Positions 1-11,492 of a DNA stretch of 64,000 nt are shown one piece after another. Source of the stretch: Gymnopus androsaceus JB14 (lineage: Eukaryota; Basidiomycota; Agaricomycetes; Agaricales; Omphalotaceae). Under the pieces are notes generated by a model, which was given only the letters and a program-made list of their open reading frames with translations, made no database searches and was not told the DNA's origin. The first letter of the stretch is position 1; each line of letters starts with the position of its first letter. The position numbers and the translations under genes were made by a program. The stretch is taken from assembly GCA_009733575.1 (NCBI GenBank), contig ML769421.1:1-64000 (forward strand), read 5' to 3'.

Positions 1-390
1 CCGAGCTATACGCGGTCATGTCATTCAATCTGTTGCCTCAATCGCTGTTATAAACTATGTGAATACATGCCCTGCAACAGTATACAAAGCCTGGAACCAC
101 TGAGATTGAGATTTCATTCAATATTCATGCCTTTCGTGCACAAATTCATGTAAATTTCCCTATTTCAAAATTTAAATTCTTCACCGTGAACAAATCTGTC
201 TGCGCACACTCCCAAAAGTGATATAGGGATGTTCCTTACCTTTGGAGTTACCTTCCAGCAAAATTTTACGCCCAATGAGCTCACCGTTGCTGAGTTACAA
301 TGCATGTTTTGAGTGGAGATAGTAAGCTCATCATATTCAGTTCAGTTAAGCGAACGGTTACTATTTTTGTCCTCCGTTCCTCCATTTCCT

Positions 391-2757
391 ATGGTCAGAC
401 ACGCAGAATCTGACGAAAAGAAGAAGCAGCGAGACAGTGAAGCCAAGGCTGCCCTTCAGAAGCAAGCTGTAGAAGCTTACCAGGAAGAATTAGCACGACG
501 GAATCTTGGACTTCCAAACGTAGGTGCAAAGGCTATCTGCAACCGTTATACTACCTTGCACAGGGCAGAAACTGGGAAAACAATCAAATTGAATCATGCG
601 ACAATCATTAACCATGCCAAAGGAAAGCCTACTCGAGCGGAAAGTAACGCCACTAAAGCATGGTTGACCACAAAAGAAACCAATGTCGTTATTGCCTATA
701 TTATCGAAGTTGCCAATCAAGGTTTTCCTCTCAGCCACCGTCAATTGAAGGAGCATGTTGATGAAGTCTTGCGTTTGAGACTTGGAGCCAGGTTCCCAGT
801 CACAGGTGTAGGCAAGAAATGGACGCAGCGCTTTGTGCGCAAGCACTCTGACTGCATCCGTGCAGGTTGGTCTTCACCGCTTGATGAAAAGAGAGGCCGA
901 GCCGTAAATCCTCACACAAACGAAGCTTATTTTAAGCTGTTGCACGAAACAATCACAAAAAATGGTATTCTCGAACAAGATACCTATGCAACAGATGAAA
1001 TTGGTGTTACCGAAGGATCAGGAACTCGAGAACGTGTCCTTGGTGGTTGTTGAAAGGGCCCACTATACCAACAGACTGGCGGAAATCGAGAGAATACTAC
1101 AGTCATTGTGACAATCTGCGCTGATGGAACAGCAACATCTCCTGCTGTGATATTCAAAGGGAAGGGTCATTGTACCAGTTGGGGTGCTGATAGGAATCCA
1201 GCAAATGCATCGTGAGTTAAATGCTTAGCTTTGCAACAAGAAATCAAACTTACATTGAATCGTAGCATTGGTTATTCAAAAAAGGGATGGACAAACGGTG
1301 AAATAGGCATTGACTGGATCAAAGATTTCGACCGGCAGACCACAGAAAAAGCAAACGGTCGGGCCTGGCTTCTCCTTGTTGATGGGCATAACTCGCATTA
1401 TACCAGAGGATTCCTACGCTATGCACGCGAGAATAATATTCTTGTGCTCTGTTACCCTTCGCATGCTACACATGTCTATCAAGGACTTGACGTTGTTGTT
1501 TTCTCAGTCTTGAAGCTGCGTGTACTGCGAGGAACGGGACAATCATCGTCGGCGGACTGGGGAGACAATGAGCAAGGCTAACTTTCTTGAAATTTATGGA
1601 AAAGCTCATGTTCGTGCACTGACAGTTGATACGATTCGATCAGCATTCGTAAAACTGGCATATGGCCATATAATCCAAATGTCATTACAGAGGATATGAT
1701 GGCACCAGCCAAAGTCACATCGAATTGAAGGATTCCTTCCCATTCGTTCCAGCGACTCCGGTACGCATCATGGCGAAAGATGATTCGCAGTGTTCTCACC
1801 ATCAAGGATGACCTGGAGAGTGATTCAGAGGATGATAGCGAGTGGGAGAGTGAGCCTGGTTCACCTAGCGTTGTTCCCCAGTCTCGTGCACTTCCTCCGA
1901 TTCCCGAGAACCCTTCACCTTCATCTTCGAGACCTTCCACACCAACAAATGAGCCTAGGGACATGGAGTATTTCATCCAAGAGGCAGCCAAACAACTAAA
2001 AGCTCTGTTGTTAGAGTCGCTTGCAGGAAAGCCAACAGCACAACTCACACTCAATACAAATGCACCAGTCCCAAAAACTACCCAATCACGCGCCGGCATG
2101 CTCGATATTACACCCAAAACCCAGAAGGAGATTCTTCTCCTGTCAGCCCTGCAGGAAACCGAAGCCGAGGTCGAATATTATCGCCAACAAACGATGGAAC
2201 TACAGGCAGCGAATATTTTGAACGAGGCCTACTGTAAAGGCCTACGAGAGCAGCTGGCATTTCGAGAGGGAAAGAAGGATAGGAAGGGAAAAGGAAGAAG
2301 GCTGATGGGAGATGGACTTCCAGTATTGTTGTCTGGCAATGACTTTTATGAGAGAGTTGTCGAGTTTGATAGAGAAAATACCAAGAAGGAAAAGAGGAAG
2401 GAGGCTCAAAAAGCCAATAAAGAGGGGAGGAAGGCGGAGCTAGAGGAGTGGAAAAATAAGGTGCAAGAGAGGCAGGTGGCTGTTGAAGCTCGGAAAGCAG
2501 CATGGGCGCAAGAAAAGGCAGATTGGTTGAAGGAAAAGCAGAAATGGCAGGGAAAGAAGGACAAAGGGCTTGTCAGTGGATGGTTTGGAAAGCCACAGCC
2601 TAAGCTAGGGCCTTTACCGCCAGCTGTACCTCGTCCAAAGGCTGTGGTAGATGTGCCAGAGGTGTCAGTGACTAGTTCCCCACAACATGAGGTACCAGGC
2701 GTCACGACTTCTGACTTAGGCAAAGACAAGAACGATGAGGAAAAGAGAAGAAGATGA
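391..2757 (+). pseudogene. Decayed pogo-like (DDE_1) transposase
   Basis: Relic of a Tc1/mariner-superfamily pogo-type transposase, which would cut and paste its own element. From the ATG at 391 there is a basic helix-turn-helix N-terminus, then a CENP-B/Tc5-type HTH ending near VGKKWTQRFVRKHSD, then DDE-domain pieces: YATDEIG, VIFKGKG, VDGHNSHYT and HVYQGLDVVVF, supplying the expected catalytic aspartates. A C-terminal lysine/glutamate-rich coiled-coil tail (about 1780-2757) is typical of mushroom members. A clean 54-base intron (1212-1265) joins NANAS to IGYSKKGW in frame. It is broken: an in-frame TGA at 1051-1053, a frame change near 1520-1545, a one-base loss near 1650, and a further frame change before 1780. 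No terminal inverted repeats were found by eye. It is dead as a transposase unless the breaks are sequence errors; four separate lesions make decay more likely. Confidence 0.8.
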
Positions 2758-5234
2758 TATTGAGAACTAGGAGATATTGACGAGATTGAAGCTAAGGACT
2801 ATGCTACAGCTACAACTACTATATATATTAGTGTACAAGCCCTAGACCCAGAACCCTATGCCCTGTACATACTGTAACAATGCATGAAATTATGAAGTAC
2901 AACAGTATCGACGTCTGTAAGTAATAAGTGATCGTACATGTGTATCCAGTACCGAATGCAGCATCCTAGCATGAGGTGTGATCGAAGTGATCGAAGGATG
3001 ATCGGATGATCAAGACCTATGATCAAGGATCAAACAATCATACAAGATCATACATGTGTCTGATGAACTATAAAGAATGAAACATGAGTAAACAACACAG
3101 CCACGCGCCTAAACAAGCGCGCGCTTAAGTAAGCGCCGAGATATACGGAGACAAATAGAAGAAAACAGATAAGTAATAGTTCATGTGGCATGAGATAAGA
3201 TAAAGTGTTCGTAACAGGAGGGTTCTGGAAGTGAGGATGACAATGATGAACAGTCAGAAGATGGATCCCAATAAAACCGGCGTATAAGCGCCAATTGTAT
3301 AATATGACTGATCCAATCCAAAATAGTACCTGTCCGGCAGATCTGCCGAGTACATTCCCCAAGCAAGGTTTTGAGTCTTTCGATGTACGGTAATCAATGG
3401 ATTACATCCTTAGCTATGTGGCAAGCACCAATGCCTGATCATTTACTGTACTTTAGACCCTTATAATATGAGTATGTAATTTGGTTGTATAAGAGACCGT
3501 TCTTTAACTGTATTACTAGGTGGATGTTAATTGAATACCAACACGTGTGTGTGTGTACACTACGCATAGCATGTTGACCGCAGGTGGTTTCTAGTATCCT
3601 TCATATACGCTTATATGCTCAGCTCTCTCTACAATTCAATCTGCATAAGAGCAATGGTTATGTACCCACAGTACTACAAAACATTGATTGCTGTCCACTA
3701 ATTTACTTCCCAATGTGCAGTAACGTGCTGAATCCCGATTTTGCGAGTTTGAAACAACTTGTGCATGCCACGTCATTGTCTTTTCTCTCCAATTTTTGTT
3801 TGAGTTCTCGTTGGTCTCATAATAATCCACGGTTATAGCTAAAAACTCCCCGCAGCCTCTTGGAATACAGGAAAATCTAGAGTTTCAATACAGGATGCTT
3901 TGGATGCCGCTCAAGAACGAGCGGAAAACCTACAGAAATCGATTGCTGTGCACACGGTGCTGCCTGCATTCACCATTGAAACAAAACTTTCGTCACAACT
4001 GTGACGAAGCGGAGAAGAAATGGGCAAGAAGCCGAGTATCTTATCCACCAATGACACATATTAAAGAAATTACGATGGATTTGCGGTTCTTGGAGAATCC
4101 CGACAGCTCGGAATAATACCAATGCACTCAGTCCTCTTAACTAAAAATTGCGCCTAACCGAGGGGAACTTCAATTGGTATAACTCGATCCCATCAAAATT
4201 CTTTGGGATCCGCAAACCTGTCGGAATTCCTTGATATGACACTTTCTTGACCGTTTGCTCTCTGTTCTGTCACAGCCATGACCCGACTTGGACCCTCGGA
4301 CTTTTTTTTCTTCAAGCCAGATTGAAAGCTATGCATCTTTCAATTTATCTCGGAATTTTTCATTGCAGATTAGCTGAGCTACAGAGGGAAGGCTGGAGAG
4401 GGCAAGTAGGAAGTCGGAAGAATCTGACTTAGACGGGGATTTGCATTTTTTATTGTAGCATTGTAGAAATATATTGGATTCTTTACAAAAATGTGCCGCT
4501 GAGCATTTACCACCTGCTTCCAGGTTCCCGCTTTCTAAGCCATCGTTTTTTCTCAGTTCCTGAGTGGCATCATGATAACTTGGAGTTTTGAATTGTGTGT
4601 CCGTGACAGTCCATCAAATCAATTCTCTCTTCAAGTAGAATCCATCCGTATCACTGAGTATACCTGAGAACTTACCCATTGGCAACGCATTAAGTGCGCT
4701 ACATTGGTGTATGTATAACAAGTATGTGTACAATGCGTTGGCGCTCAATTACCGCTCGATGGATGCACCAGCACTCCGACCTTAACTGTCATGCCTCCAG
4801 CGCTCTCCTGAACTTCCGAACACCTTCCGAAGCGCTTACTTCAATAAGAAACGGGCTCGGAGAGAAATAATGACGAGAGAATACCTTTTTAGGGCTTGTT
4901 CCTGCGTTATGACACATTCTGGTTGTATTCCGCTCCTTCTTGATGGGATCGAGTTCTACCCATCAACTGTGTACTCGCTTCGGGGTTTCCTTTGTGTCTA
5001 GTGTAGACATCGGAAAACCAAGTTTAACTACTTGTTGGAACAAAGCTTACACTACATGCTCTGATTGCCTTCGTGCCGAGTGCAAACGTCGCGAGCCGGG
5101 TAGTTGGTGCTGCCTGAAGTAGGAGCTTTGATTATCTGCCACAACGGCGGGAGCACAAGGTGCCCACGGCATGCATACAGGCGCTATGCGTGTAGCGTGG
5201 AACCCGGCTGTTTCTCAATGGGACCGCGCCGGTT

Positions 5235-5260
5235 TACCTACCTACCTACCTACCTACCTA
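5235..5260. repeat. TACC tetranucleotide microsatellite
   Basis: About six consecutive tetranucleotide units reading TACC on the plus strand. No gene overlaps it. Confidence 0.9.
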
Positions 5261-5569
5261 TAGTATTATAGACAGCATGACGCAGTTGGAGCTCGCACTA
5301 GTCTGGTTGCTTGAGTGGCAAAGGACTTGGGTTCGAACTGCGGATGTTGCAACTAATGTTGGCATGCTATACTACACTACTATAGACTAATGTGCTATAG
5401 CTTTAAGTGCATAGATGTAAATAACTATACTATACCCAACTTAATGAAGAATAATACTAGTATGAAGTGCGACGGGGCTACTATGTAGTGCGTAGTATCA
5501 ATGAAGTTGAAGTATTCTTTGTTTTATATCTTGATTCTCACTAATCACTACTGATCACTGCTGACCACC

Positions 5570-5654
5570 CTGATCAGCCTGATCAGTGTCCGTCAGGCTG
5601 GTCAGTACTGATAGAGGTTATATGTGAATTTATCGCATTGATCAGGCTGATCAG
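5570..5654. repeat. GATCAG inverted-repeat cluster
   Basis: The 17-base arm CTGATCAGCCTGATCAG at 5570-5586 is matched in inverted orientation at 5639-5654 (16 bases). More copies of CTGATCA, CTGACC and GGTCAG lie between about 5545 and 5710. Each arm is itself built of two GATC palindromes, so the stretch could form hairpins. Confidence 0.75.
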
Positions 5655-5789
5655 TATGGGTTTTGCCTGACCGCCTGATCAGTGCTTATAGGTGTAGGTC
5701 AGACCTGATCTCCCAAATCAACTTTTTCCGACACCACTTAGACTTAGAAAACTTTCCCTCCACACAAATGTGCAAAATCTCCGAATCAA

Positions 5790-6240
5790 TTGTGCATCCG
5801 GAATTCACTTGAAGAATCTAACAAATTTGGAGATAGGTTATGATCTAGGATGGTGGCCCGTAACCCCCGCCATGTATGAAGGGCTATGGGCCCGGGGCCG
5901 TTTTGGGCCATTATCGAATAAAGCTTAAGCCTAAGTATTTCTGCTCCGGTGACTGCAGAATTAAGTGATTATCTCCAAACATACTCTGGAGTGGAGAGAA
6001 TGAGTCTTCATGGAGCCGCAGATAACGTACTGGCCCGCCGATTTTGTTTTGCGCTTGTATGCAACCTCACTCAAAGTGTTGAACACCTATCTTGTAGAGG
6101 GTTGCCATGGGGGTTTCATCCTCACTCCTTGACTCCAGTACTATAGATAATTTATATTGATATAGTACACTTTCATTAACTTGTTATCTGGCATGTAATA
6201 ATGTTAGCAATTCTGGCCCATTTCGAGAGCTGAAAGCGTC
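5790..6240 (+). pseudogene. Relic of an F-box/LRR-like gene (3' end)
   Basis: The 3' part of a gene homologous to the two intact F-box genes at 17666-18947 and 27363-28660, here on the opposite strand. LKNLTNL-like, YEGLWA and TAELSDYLQTYSGVE stretches are recognisable, and the similarity runs past the stop into the 3' flank (the AATTTGGCCCATTTTGAGAGC-like sequence of the other copies). The frame is interrupted by stops and frame changes around 5900-5945, and the F-box end is absent. This is a truncated dead copy, so the family has at least three loci here. Confidence 0.75.
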
Positions 6241-6746
6241 TCCGACCTCAGCAATTGTGTTCAGATCCTTGATGAAGCCTAAGCATTGGCAACTCCGCGA
6301 GTCGCCAGGTGGAGAATGGGCAAGAAGCTTGGGGAATGCATATACGATACTCGTAGAAAATTTGTCTGTACGCAGTAAGGTAGAATTGGTATTAAACTCG
6401 CTAGAGGCGCTTCAAGCATTTGAACGAACTTTCTTTTTATTTTTGGCAGATTCCAAAGAAGGCTGTAAAAATTGGTTGGCATAAGAGTCGTTAGATTCAC
6501 TCCCAATAGGATATGAGATAAGATCTAATGGATGGTGTACACTTACCAAGAAAACTAGTTGCGGCCGAGGATGATAACGATGAATGATGAATATCATTCA
6601 TTTATCCTTCAGCCTTCCTTCCTTCCGATCATTGTAAGGCGGCTATCACACACGCTGCACCGCGCGCCGTGGTCGAAAAATGCCAAACGACTTGCTCCTC
6701 TCCTTTGTCGCCTCCAAATACTCCGCTGGCCGGAGGAAGACTTGTT

Positions 6747-7749
6747 ATGCTCGCCTTCAATCTTCAACTTCCCATTGTCTGGGCCTTTCTAGGGCTGCTG
6801 GCCGTCGTAGTCCATGCTGCTCCGCATGTTACCCGAGATGTAAGTACACTCGAGTTTAACTTTTGCGAATTCTGACCAGTGACCTAGGTTCCATATTGGA
6901 GGGCAAAGGAGCCGCTTTATATGGGAGAGTTCACCGATTCTGAGAAAGAAGTGTTCAGTAAGTACGGATATGGTTCTTAAGAGACTCTGTCCGACTTTAC
7001 CACGATGTCTATTTTAGACACTGATCTGGAAAAGGAAGGCCTCAGCATCGGCGTTCGCCTACCATTGAAGGGAAAACAGAATGACGGTTGCTTTTCCATT
7101 GCCAGCGAGTTTAAGGTCACGAACCCAAAGACATCAAAGTCCCAGACGTTTTCCGCCGACAAGCTCTTCCTCAAAGTCTTGAAACCCAATGGTGTAGAGG
7201 AGCGCAAGCTCAAGCCGGCCTGGGCTGAAGTGAAAGCTCTCCAAGATGCAGTACCAGATATGTTTGTTGCCTCGGGCAAGCACAAATTTTTTGGCGAGGC
7301 ACCATTGATTATTATGATCAAAAAGGAGGGAGACCCAGTCTTTAAAACCAAGGAATATAAAGACGCGGATGCCAAGGATGCACGGGGTTTGGAAAAGCAG
7401 GCGAAAGAAATGATGTGTGAAGAGGTGGCGGAAATTGCATTTACCAAGCGATTGTACCATGGGTAAGTTGAACGTTTCGCGACTTGTTACACTTGAAGAA
7501 ATGACTTACCGTTACGCTACAAAGCGATAACCACTTAGGAAATTATCTGGTAGAGTTTAAGGATGGAAAGATGTCGGGATCGCTCGTCGACTGGACTTTG
7601 ACATATGCTGTGAGCAAGAGCAGCAATGTCAAGAAGGAAGACATAGTAATATCCATTCAATGGTATTGTTTCTGTTTATCGAAAGCTGACGATTTTGATA
7701 GAAGGCATACTGCCTAGAGGAAAACAAATCGTCCTCTGAGGGGAGGTGA
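6747..7749 (+). CDS. Secreted protein with kinase-like motifs, 258 aa
   Basis: Five exons close exactly in phase: 6747-6839, 6888-6957, 7018-7462, 7525-7645 and 7702-7749 (777 coding bases). The protein opens with a hydrophobic signal peptide (MLAFNLQLPIVWAFLGLLAV, then VVHAAP, a plausible cleavage site). The body has LFLKVLKPNG, with a lysine where a kinase N-lobe lysine would be, then YHGDNHLGNYLV and LVDWTLTY. These resemble the HGDxxxxN and D-W/D-F-G metal-binding motifs of aminoglycoside phosphotransferase or protein-kinase folds. I infer a small secreted kinase-fold protein, possibly an effector-like protein. Activity is not shown, and glycine-loop features are unclear. The ATG was chosen because it gives a signal peptide; the open frame upstream is non-ATG. 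Confidence 0.72.
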
Positions 7750-8471
7750 TTAATGCTATCCGTATCAGCAACTAGTGATTACTGTAAAGCGACAAGATAC
7801 TGAATATTAGTTGATGATGAAAACCCTATATTGGCGTTAGGTGAATAATCCAGGTTCTCCGCAACACACCAGGCTCTTCAAGCTTATCACATATTACCAG
7901 CTATTACTTACCAGTAAACAGGCATCGGTTTCGTCTGTGACAACGATCGATGGTACCGTCAGCGTATCCTATCGTAGTTGTCCAGTGATATCGAGATAAA
8001 CCATCGCTTTCGAATTGTGTCTACATCAAAATTAGTCTCCCATGTCCAGAAACGTAACGATCAAACCAGCTCGATAAGCATTATTTAAAATGTCGTCCTG
8101 GCCCATATTTTGCCTTCATTCGACCTAAGGATCTTCCAATAGAGCACTGACACGCTCTAGTTCTTCAGTATCTTGGATCGTCATCGACAGCAAAACTTCG
8201 GTCCGGAAACTCCTCAGTAGACATTGTATACAATACTTATCGTCCTTCTTCCATGCGTTTTATAAGCTTTTACTACAGGAGGTCTTGAAAAAAAAATTGC
8301 TATGATATTTTCTGTTCGTTCGAGATGCCTACCATCCCTAAGGAGGTAAAGTCGCCCGCGCATTTTTATATTATGAGAACAAACCAGAGATGAGTCAAGC
8401 GAAAAGAAATTCGATCACCCAGGGTCTACAACGCCTGTAAGCCGCCTACTCCATATCATCTACAGCCACGC

Positions 8472-9086
8472 ATGTTCGAAACCGACCGTCTACAACTCCG
8501 AGCCATACGCGAAGCAGACTTTGAAAAGGTGCTCGCGTTATGGAACGATCCTCGCGTCCAAAAAATGATGTCTCGCGACTTTGTGGTGCCTTCAGGCGGC
8601 GATGAACAGTTCCGCGCTGGGCTGTTATCTGCGCTACTGTTTGTCATTATAGAGACAAAGGATAGCCACGAATTTGTCGGGGTCACATTTCTCAGGCTGT
8701 TCGATCTACAGAAGAAGAATCGCGACGCAATGCTTGGCCTGGCTTTCCTTCCCGAGTTCTGGGGAAAAGGATATGCCACCGAAGTTGTGCGATTTATCGT
8801 CGACTATGCATTTGAGCAGCTTGCTCTACACAGAGTAAGCCTCGCTGTATACGGAAATAACACCGCAGCCATCAGGGTGTATAACAAAGTGTAAGTGGTT
8901 TACATCCTGAGTGAGTTGGACTGACTGGCATTATTAACTGATGTATGTTTCAGTGGCTTCGTTCAGGAAGTTGTCCAGCGAAAAGCAAATTGGATCGATG
9001 GAAAATGGCAGGACGTTATCTGGATGGCCGTTTTGGACGAGGATTGGGAGGCTTCAAGGAAAGATGATCTAAAAATTGTATCATAA
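8472..9086 (+). CDS. GNAT acetyltransferase, tandem copy 1, 183 aa
   Basis: Two exons (8472-8890, 8954-9086) join in phase to 183 residues. It starts MFETDRLQLRAIREADFEKV, the opening strand and helix of the RimJ/RimL-type (Acetyltransf_3) GNAT fold. The acetyl-CoA pyrophosphate loop is FLPEFWGKGYATEVV (Q/RxxGxG/A type), followed by LHRVSLAVYGNNTAAIRVYNKVGF, a standard GNAT C-terminal motif. Members transfer acetyl from acetyl-CoA to a protein N-terminus or a small amine; the substrate cannot be read here. It is the first of four head-to-tail paralogues sharing the intron position and a 133-base second exon. It differs from the others by the SGGDEQF loop and lacks the clear upstream element seen before copies 2 and 3. 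Confidence 0.9.
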
Positions 9087-9493
9087 CTGCATGTCGAGAA
9101 ACACCCTAGGAAAGAGGGCAGCTGTTAGGAGAATACTAGCTACACTCCAGGTCTCTCGGATTCATTGGGCTGACGTTTGTTTTGTAAACTGTTTTTCGAG
9201 CTGTGTTTACATTAACATTGGCCCCGAAACATACAGTATAAGTAAGATAGAATAAGATTCAACTTGTCCTGTCTCATACTTTGCGCAGCTTCGTTGGCGT
9301 GTTTCAATTCGACCTAAAGATAAAGATAACTCATAGAGCACTGACACGCTCTACAGCTAGTTCTTCAGGATCTAATATACACTCATCGGACTCGGACTCA
9401 GGTTTTACTCTGGATACATCAGAGTAATCCAGGCTAAGACTTATCGGCCTTCTTCCACCGTTTTACGACAGGAATTGAACAGTATATTTACAG

Positions 9494-9521
9494 GTCGCAG
9501 CATCTCTGAGAAAAAAAGATT
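9494..9521 (+). promoter_or_regulatory. Conserved upstream element of GNAT copy 2
   Basis: GTCGCAGCATCTCTGAG followed by an A-run and GATTG, about 50 bases before the ATG. The same string lies before copy 3. Conservation may only reflect recent duplication, but its position fits a promoter or 5' UTR element. Confidence 0.35.
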
Positions 9522-9566
9522 GTTATGCATGTATATAAGCCGCCTATTCCAGATGTACAACCACCC

Positions 9567-10177
9567 ATGTTCGAAACCGACCGCTTACAACTCCGAGCCG
9601 TACGCGAAGCAGACTTTGAAAAGTTGCGTGTGTTATGGAATGATCCTCGCGCCCAAAAAATGAGGACCCGAGACTTTGTAGTGCCTTTAGGCGACAAGAA
9701 GTTTGATGAAATGCTCCGCGCTAGGCTCTCGTCTTCGCTGCTCTATGTCATTATAGAGACCAAGGACAGTCATGAATTTGTCGGGATTACATCGCTGTTC
9801 AATCTACAACAGAAGAACCGCGACGCAATGCTTGGCCTGGCTCTCGTTCACGAGTTCTGGGGAAGAGGGTATGGAGGCGAGGTTGTACGATTCATTGTCG
9901 ACTATGCATTTGAGCAGCTTGCTCTGCATAGAGTGACCCTCGATGTATACGGAAATAACGCTGCAGCCATCAGGGTGTATAACAAAGTGTAAGTGGTTTA
10001 CATTTTGGAAAAGAAATGTCCGAGTGACTGGATGTTCTACACAGTGGCTTCATTCAGGAGGGTGTCCAGCGAAAGGCTAATTGGATTGATGGGAAATGGC
10101 AGGACGTTATCTTGATGGCCGTTTTGGATGAAGATTGGGAGGCTTCGAGGAAAGGTGATTTAAAAATTGTATCATAA
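9567..10177 (+). CDS. GNAT acetyltransferase, tandem copy 2, 184 aa
   Basis: Exons 9567-9988 and 10045-10177 join in phase. Same fold and motifs as copy 1: MFETDRLQLRAVREADFEKL at the start, VHEFWGRGYGGEVV as the acetyl-CoA loop, and YGNNAAAIRVYNKVGF before the C-terminal strand. The ATG at 9567 is chosen because the other copies start at the homologous codon; an in-frame ATG 42 bases upstream would add MHVYKPPIPDVQPP, with no counterpart in the other copies. No frame damage is seen. Confidence 0.9.
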
Positions 10178-10448
10178 CCGGCGGTACGAGCATGTCGAGA
10201 ACCACTTTACCTTAGGAAAGAATGGTATTTAGGAGAACACTAACCACACCCAGGTCCCGGACTCAGTCTTTATCTGAAATTCGGATACCACCAGTAATGT
10301 GCACCTGCAAGGGGTATTTGAGGGGTATTTACCCAAAGTCCAAATTATCACCTATATTTCGGGTTTCTCGGTTGAGTACTATACAGTTTCTATGACAGGA
10401 ACCTAATCGAAATCTACAATGAAATATACGCAGTATACTTAGGTCCGA

Positions 10449-10473
10449 GTCGCAGCATCTCTGAGAAAAGATT
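10449..10473 (+). promoter_or_regulatory. Conserved upstream element of GNAT copy 3
   Basis: Second occurrence of the GTCGCAGCATCTCTGAG block, 62 bases before the copy 3 ATG. It shows that the duplicated unit includes the promoter-proximal region. Confidence 0.35.
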
Positions 10474-10534
10474 GCTACTAGTACAATAGTATATAGTAAG
10501 CCGCCTACTCCAAAGCATCTACAATTAACCACCT

Positions 10535-11146
10535 ATGTTCGAAACCGACCGTTTACAACTCCGAGCCGTACGCGAAGCAGACTTTGAAAAGCTGCGCGTG
10601 TTCAATAACGATGTTCGCGTCCAAAAAATGATGACTCGCGACTTTGTGGTGCCTTTTGGCGACAAGCTCGATGAACTGCTCCGCGCTGGGCTCTCATCTG
10701 CGCTGCTCTATGTCATTGTAGAGACCAAGGATAATCATGAATTTGTCGGGATCGCATTGCTGTTCGATCTACAAAAGAAGAACCGCGACGCAATGCTTGG
10801 CCTGGGTTTCCTTCCCGAGTTCTGGGGAAGAGGGTATGCCAGCGAGGTTGTACGATTTATCGTCGACTATGCATTTCAACAGCTTGCTTTGCATAGAGTA
10901 ACCCTCAGGGTATACGGAAATAACGCTGCAGCTATCAGGGTGTATAACAAAGTGTAAGTGGTTTACATTTTGGAAAAGAAATGTCCGAGTGACTGGCATT
11001 GTTTATGTTCTAGTGGCTTCGTTCAGGAAGTTGTCCAGCGCAAAGCAAATTGGATCGATGGAAAATGGCAGGACGTTATCTGGATGGCCGTTGTGGACGA
11101 GGATTGGGAGGTTTCGAGGAAAGATGATCTAAAAATTGTATCATAA
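10535..11146 (+). CDS. GNAT acetyltransferase, tandem copy 3, 183 aa
   Basis: Exons 10535-10953 and 11014-11146 join in phase with the same intron position as its neighbours. The acetyl-CoA loop reads FLPEFWGRGYASEVV, and the second exon begins GFVQEVVQRKANWIDGKWQD. Relative to copy 2 it has a shortened loop (GDKLDELL for GDKKFDEML). It is closest to copies 1 and 2. The whole frame is open and a normal stop follows DLKIVS. Confidence 0.9.
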
Positions 11147-11492
11147 TGTCGAAACACTGTCACGGTACCCTAGGAAAGAGGGTAGATGAAAATGATATTT
11201 AGGAGAACACTAACCACCTCCAGGTCTCGGACTCAGCTTTTACTTATCTAAAATTTGATGAGTTTGTCGATACCACCAGTAACGAGAGATCCGTTAATGT
11301 GCATCTGGGTACAGGGGGTATCACCTACATTCCGGGTTTCTCGGTTGAGTACTGGACCCTTTCAGACTGATACAGTAGCTGATTCCACGCGTTTTTATGA
11401 CAAGAATCTAACCGAAATATACATACAAAGAAATCCACGCAGCTTATAAAGACTAACCCTACTCCAACTCAAATCATCTAATCCAACCACCC

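Larger units (their letters stand above)
2758..5780. other. Gene-poor stretch with short repeats
   Basis: No convincing gene on either strand. It contains a GATCA/GATCG-rich patch at about 2985-3060, a perfect 9-base inverted repeat with a 2-base spacer at 3989-4008, a CTAC microsatellite and GATCAG repeats (listed separately). Short open frames, such as a hydrophobic one on the minus strand at 3048-3362, have no recognisable domain and no splice partners. Between a dead transposon and an F-box relic, this is probably old repeat-derived DNA. Confidence 0.5.

Noticed and set aside
3048..3362. Hydrophobic minus-strand open frame
   Set aside because: No signal peptide logic, no homologue recognised, no splice partners; sits among GATCA-rich repeats.
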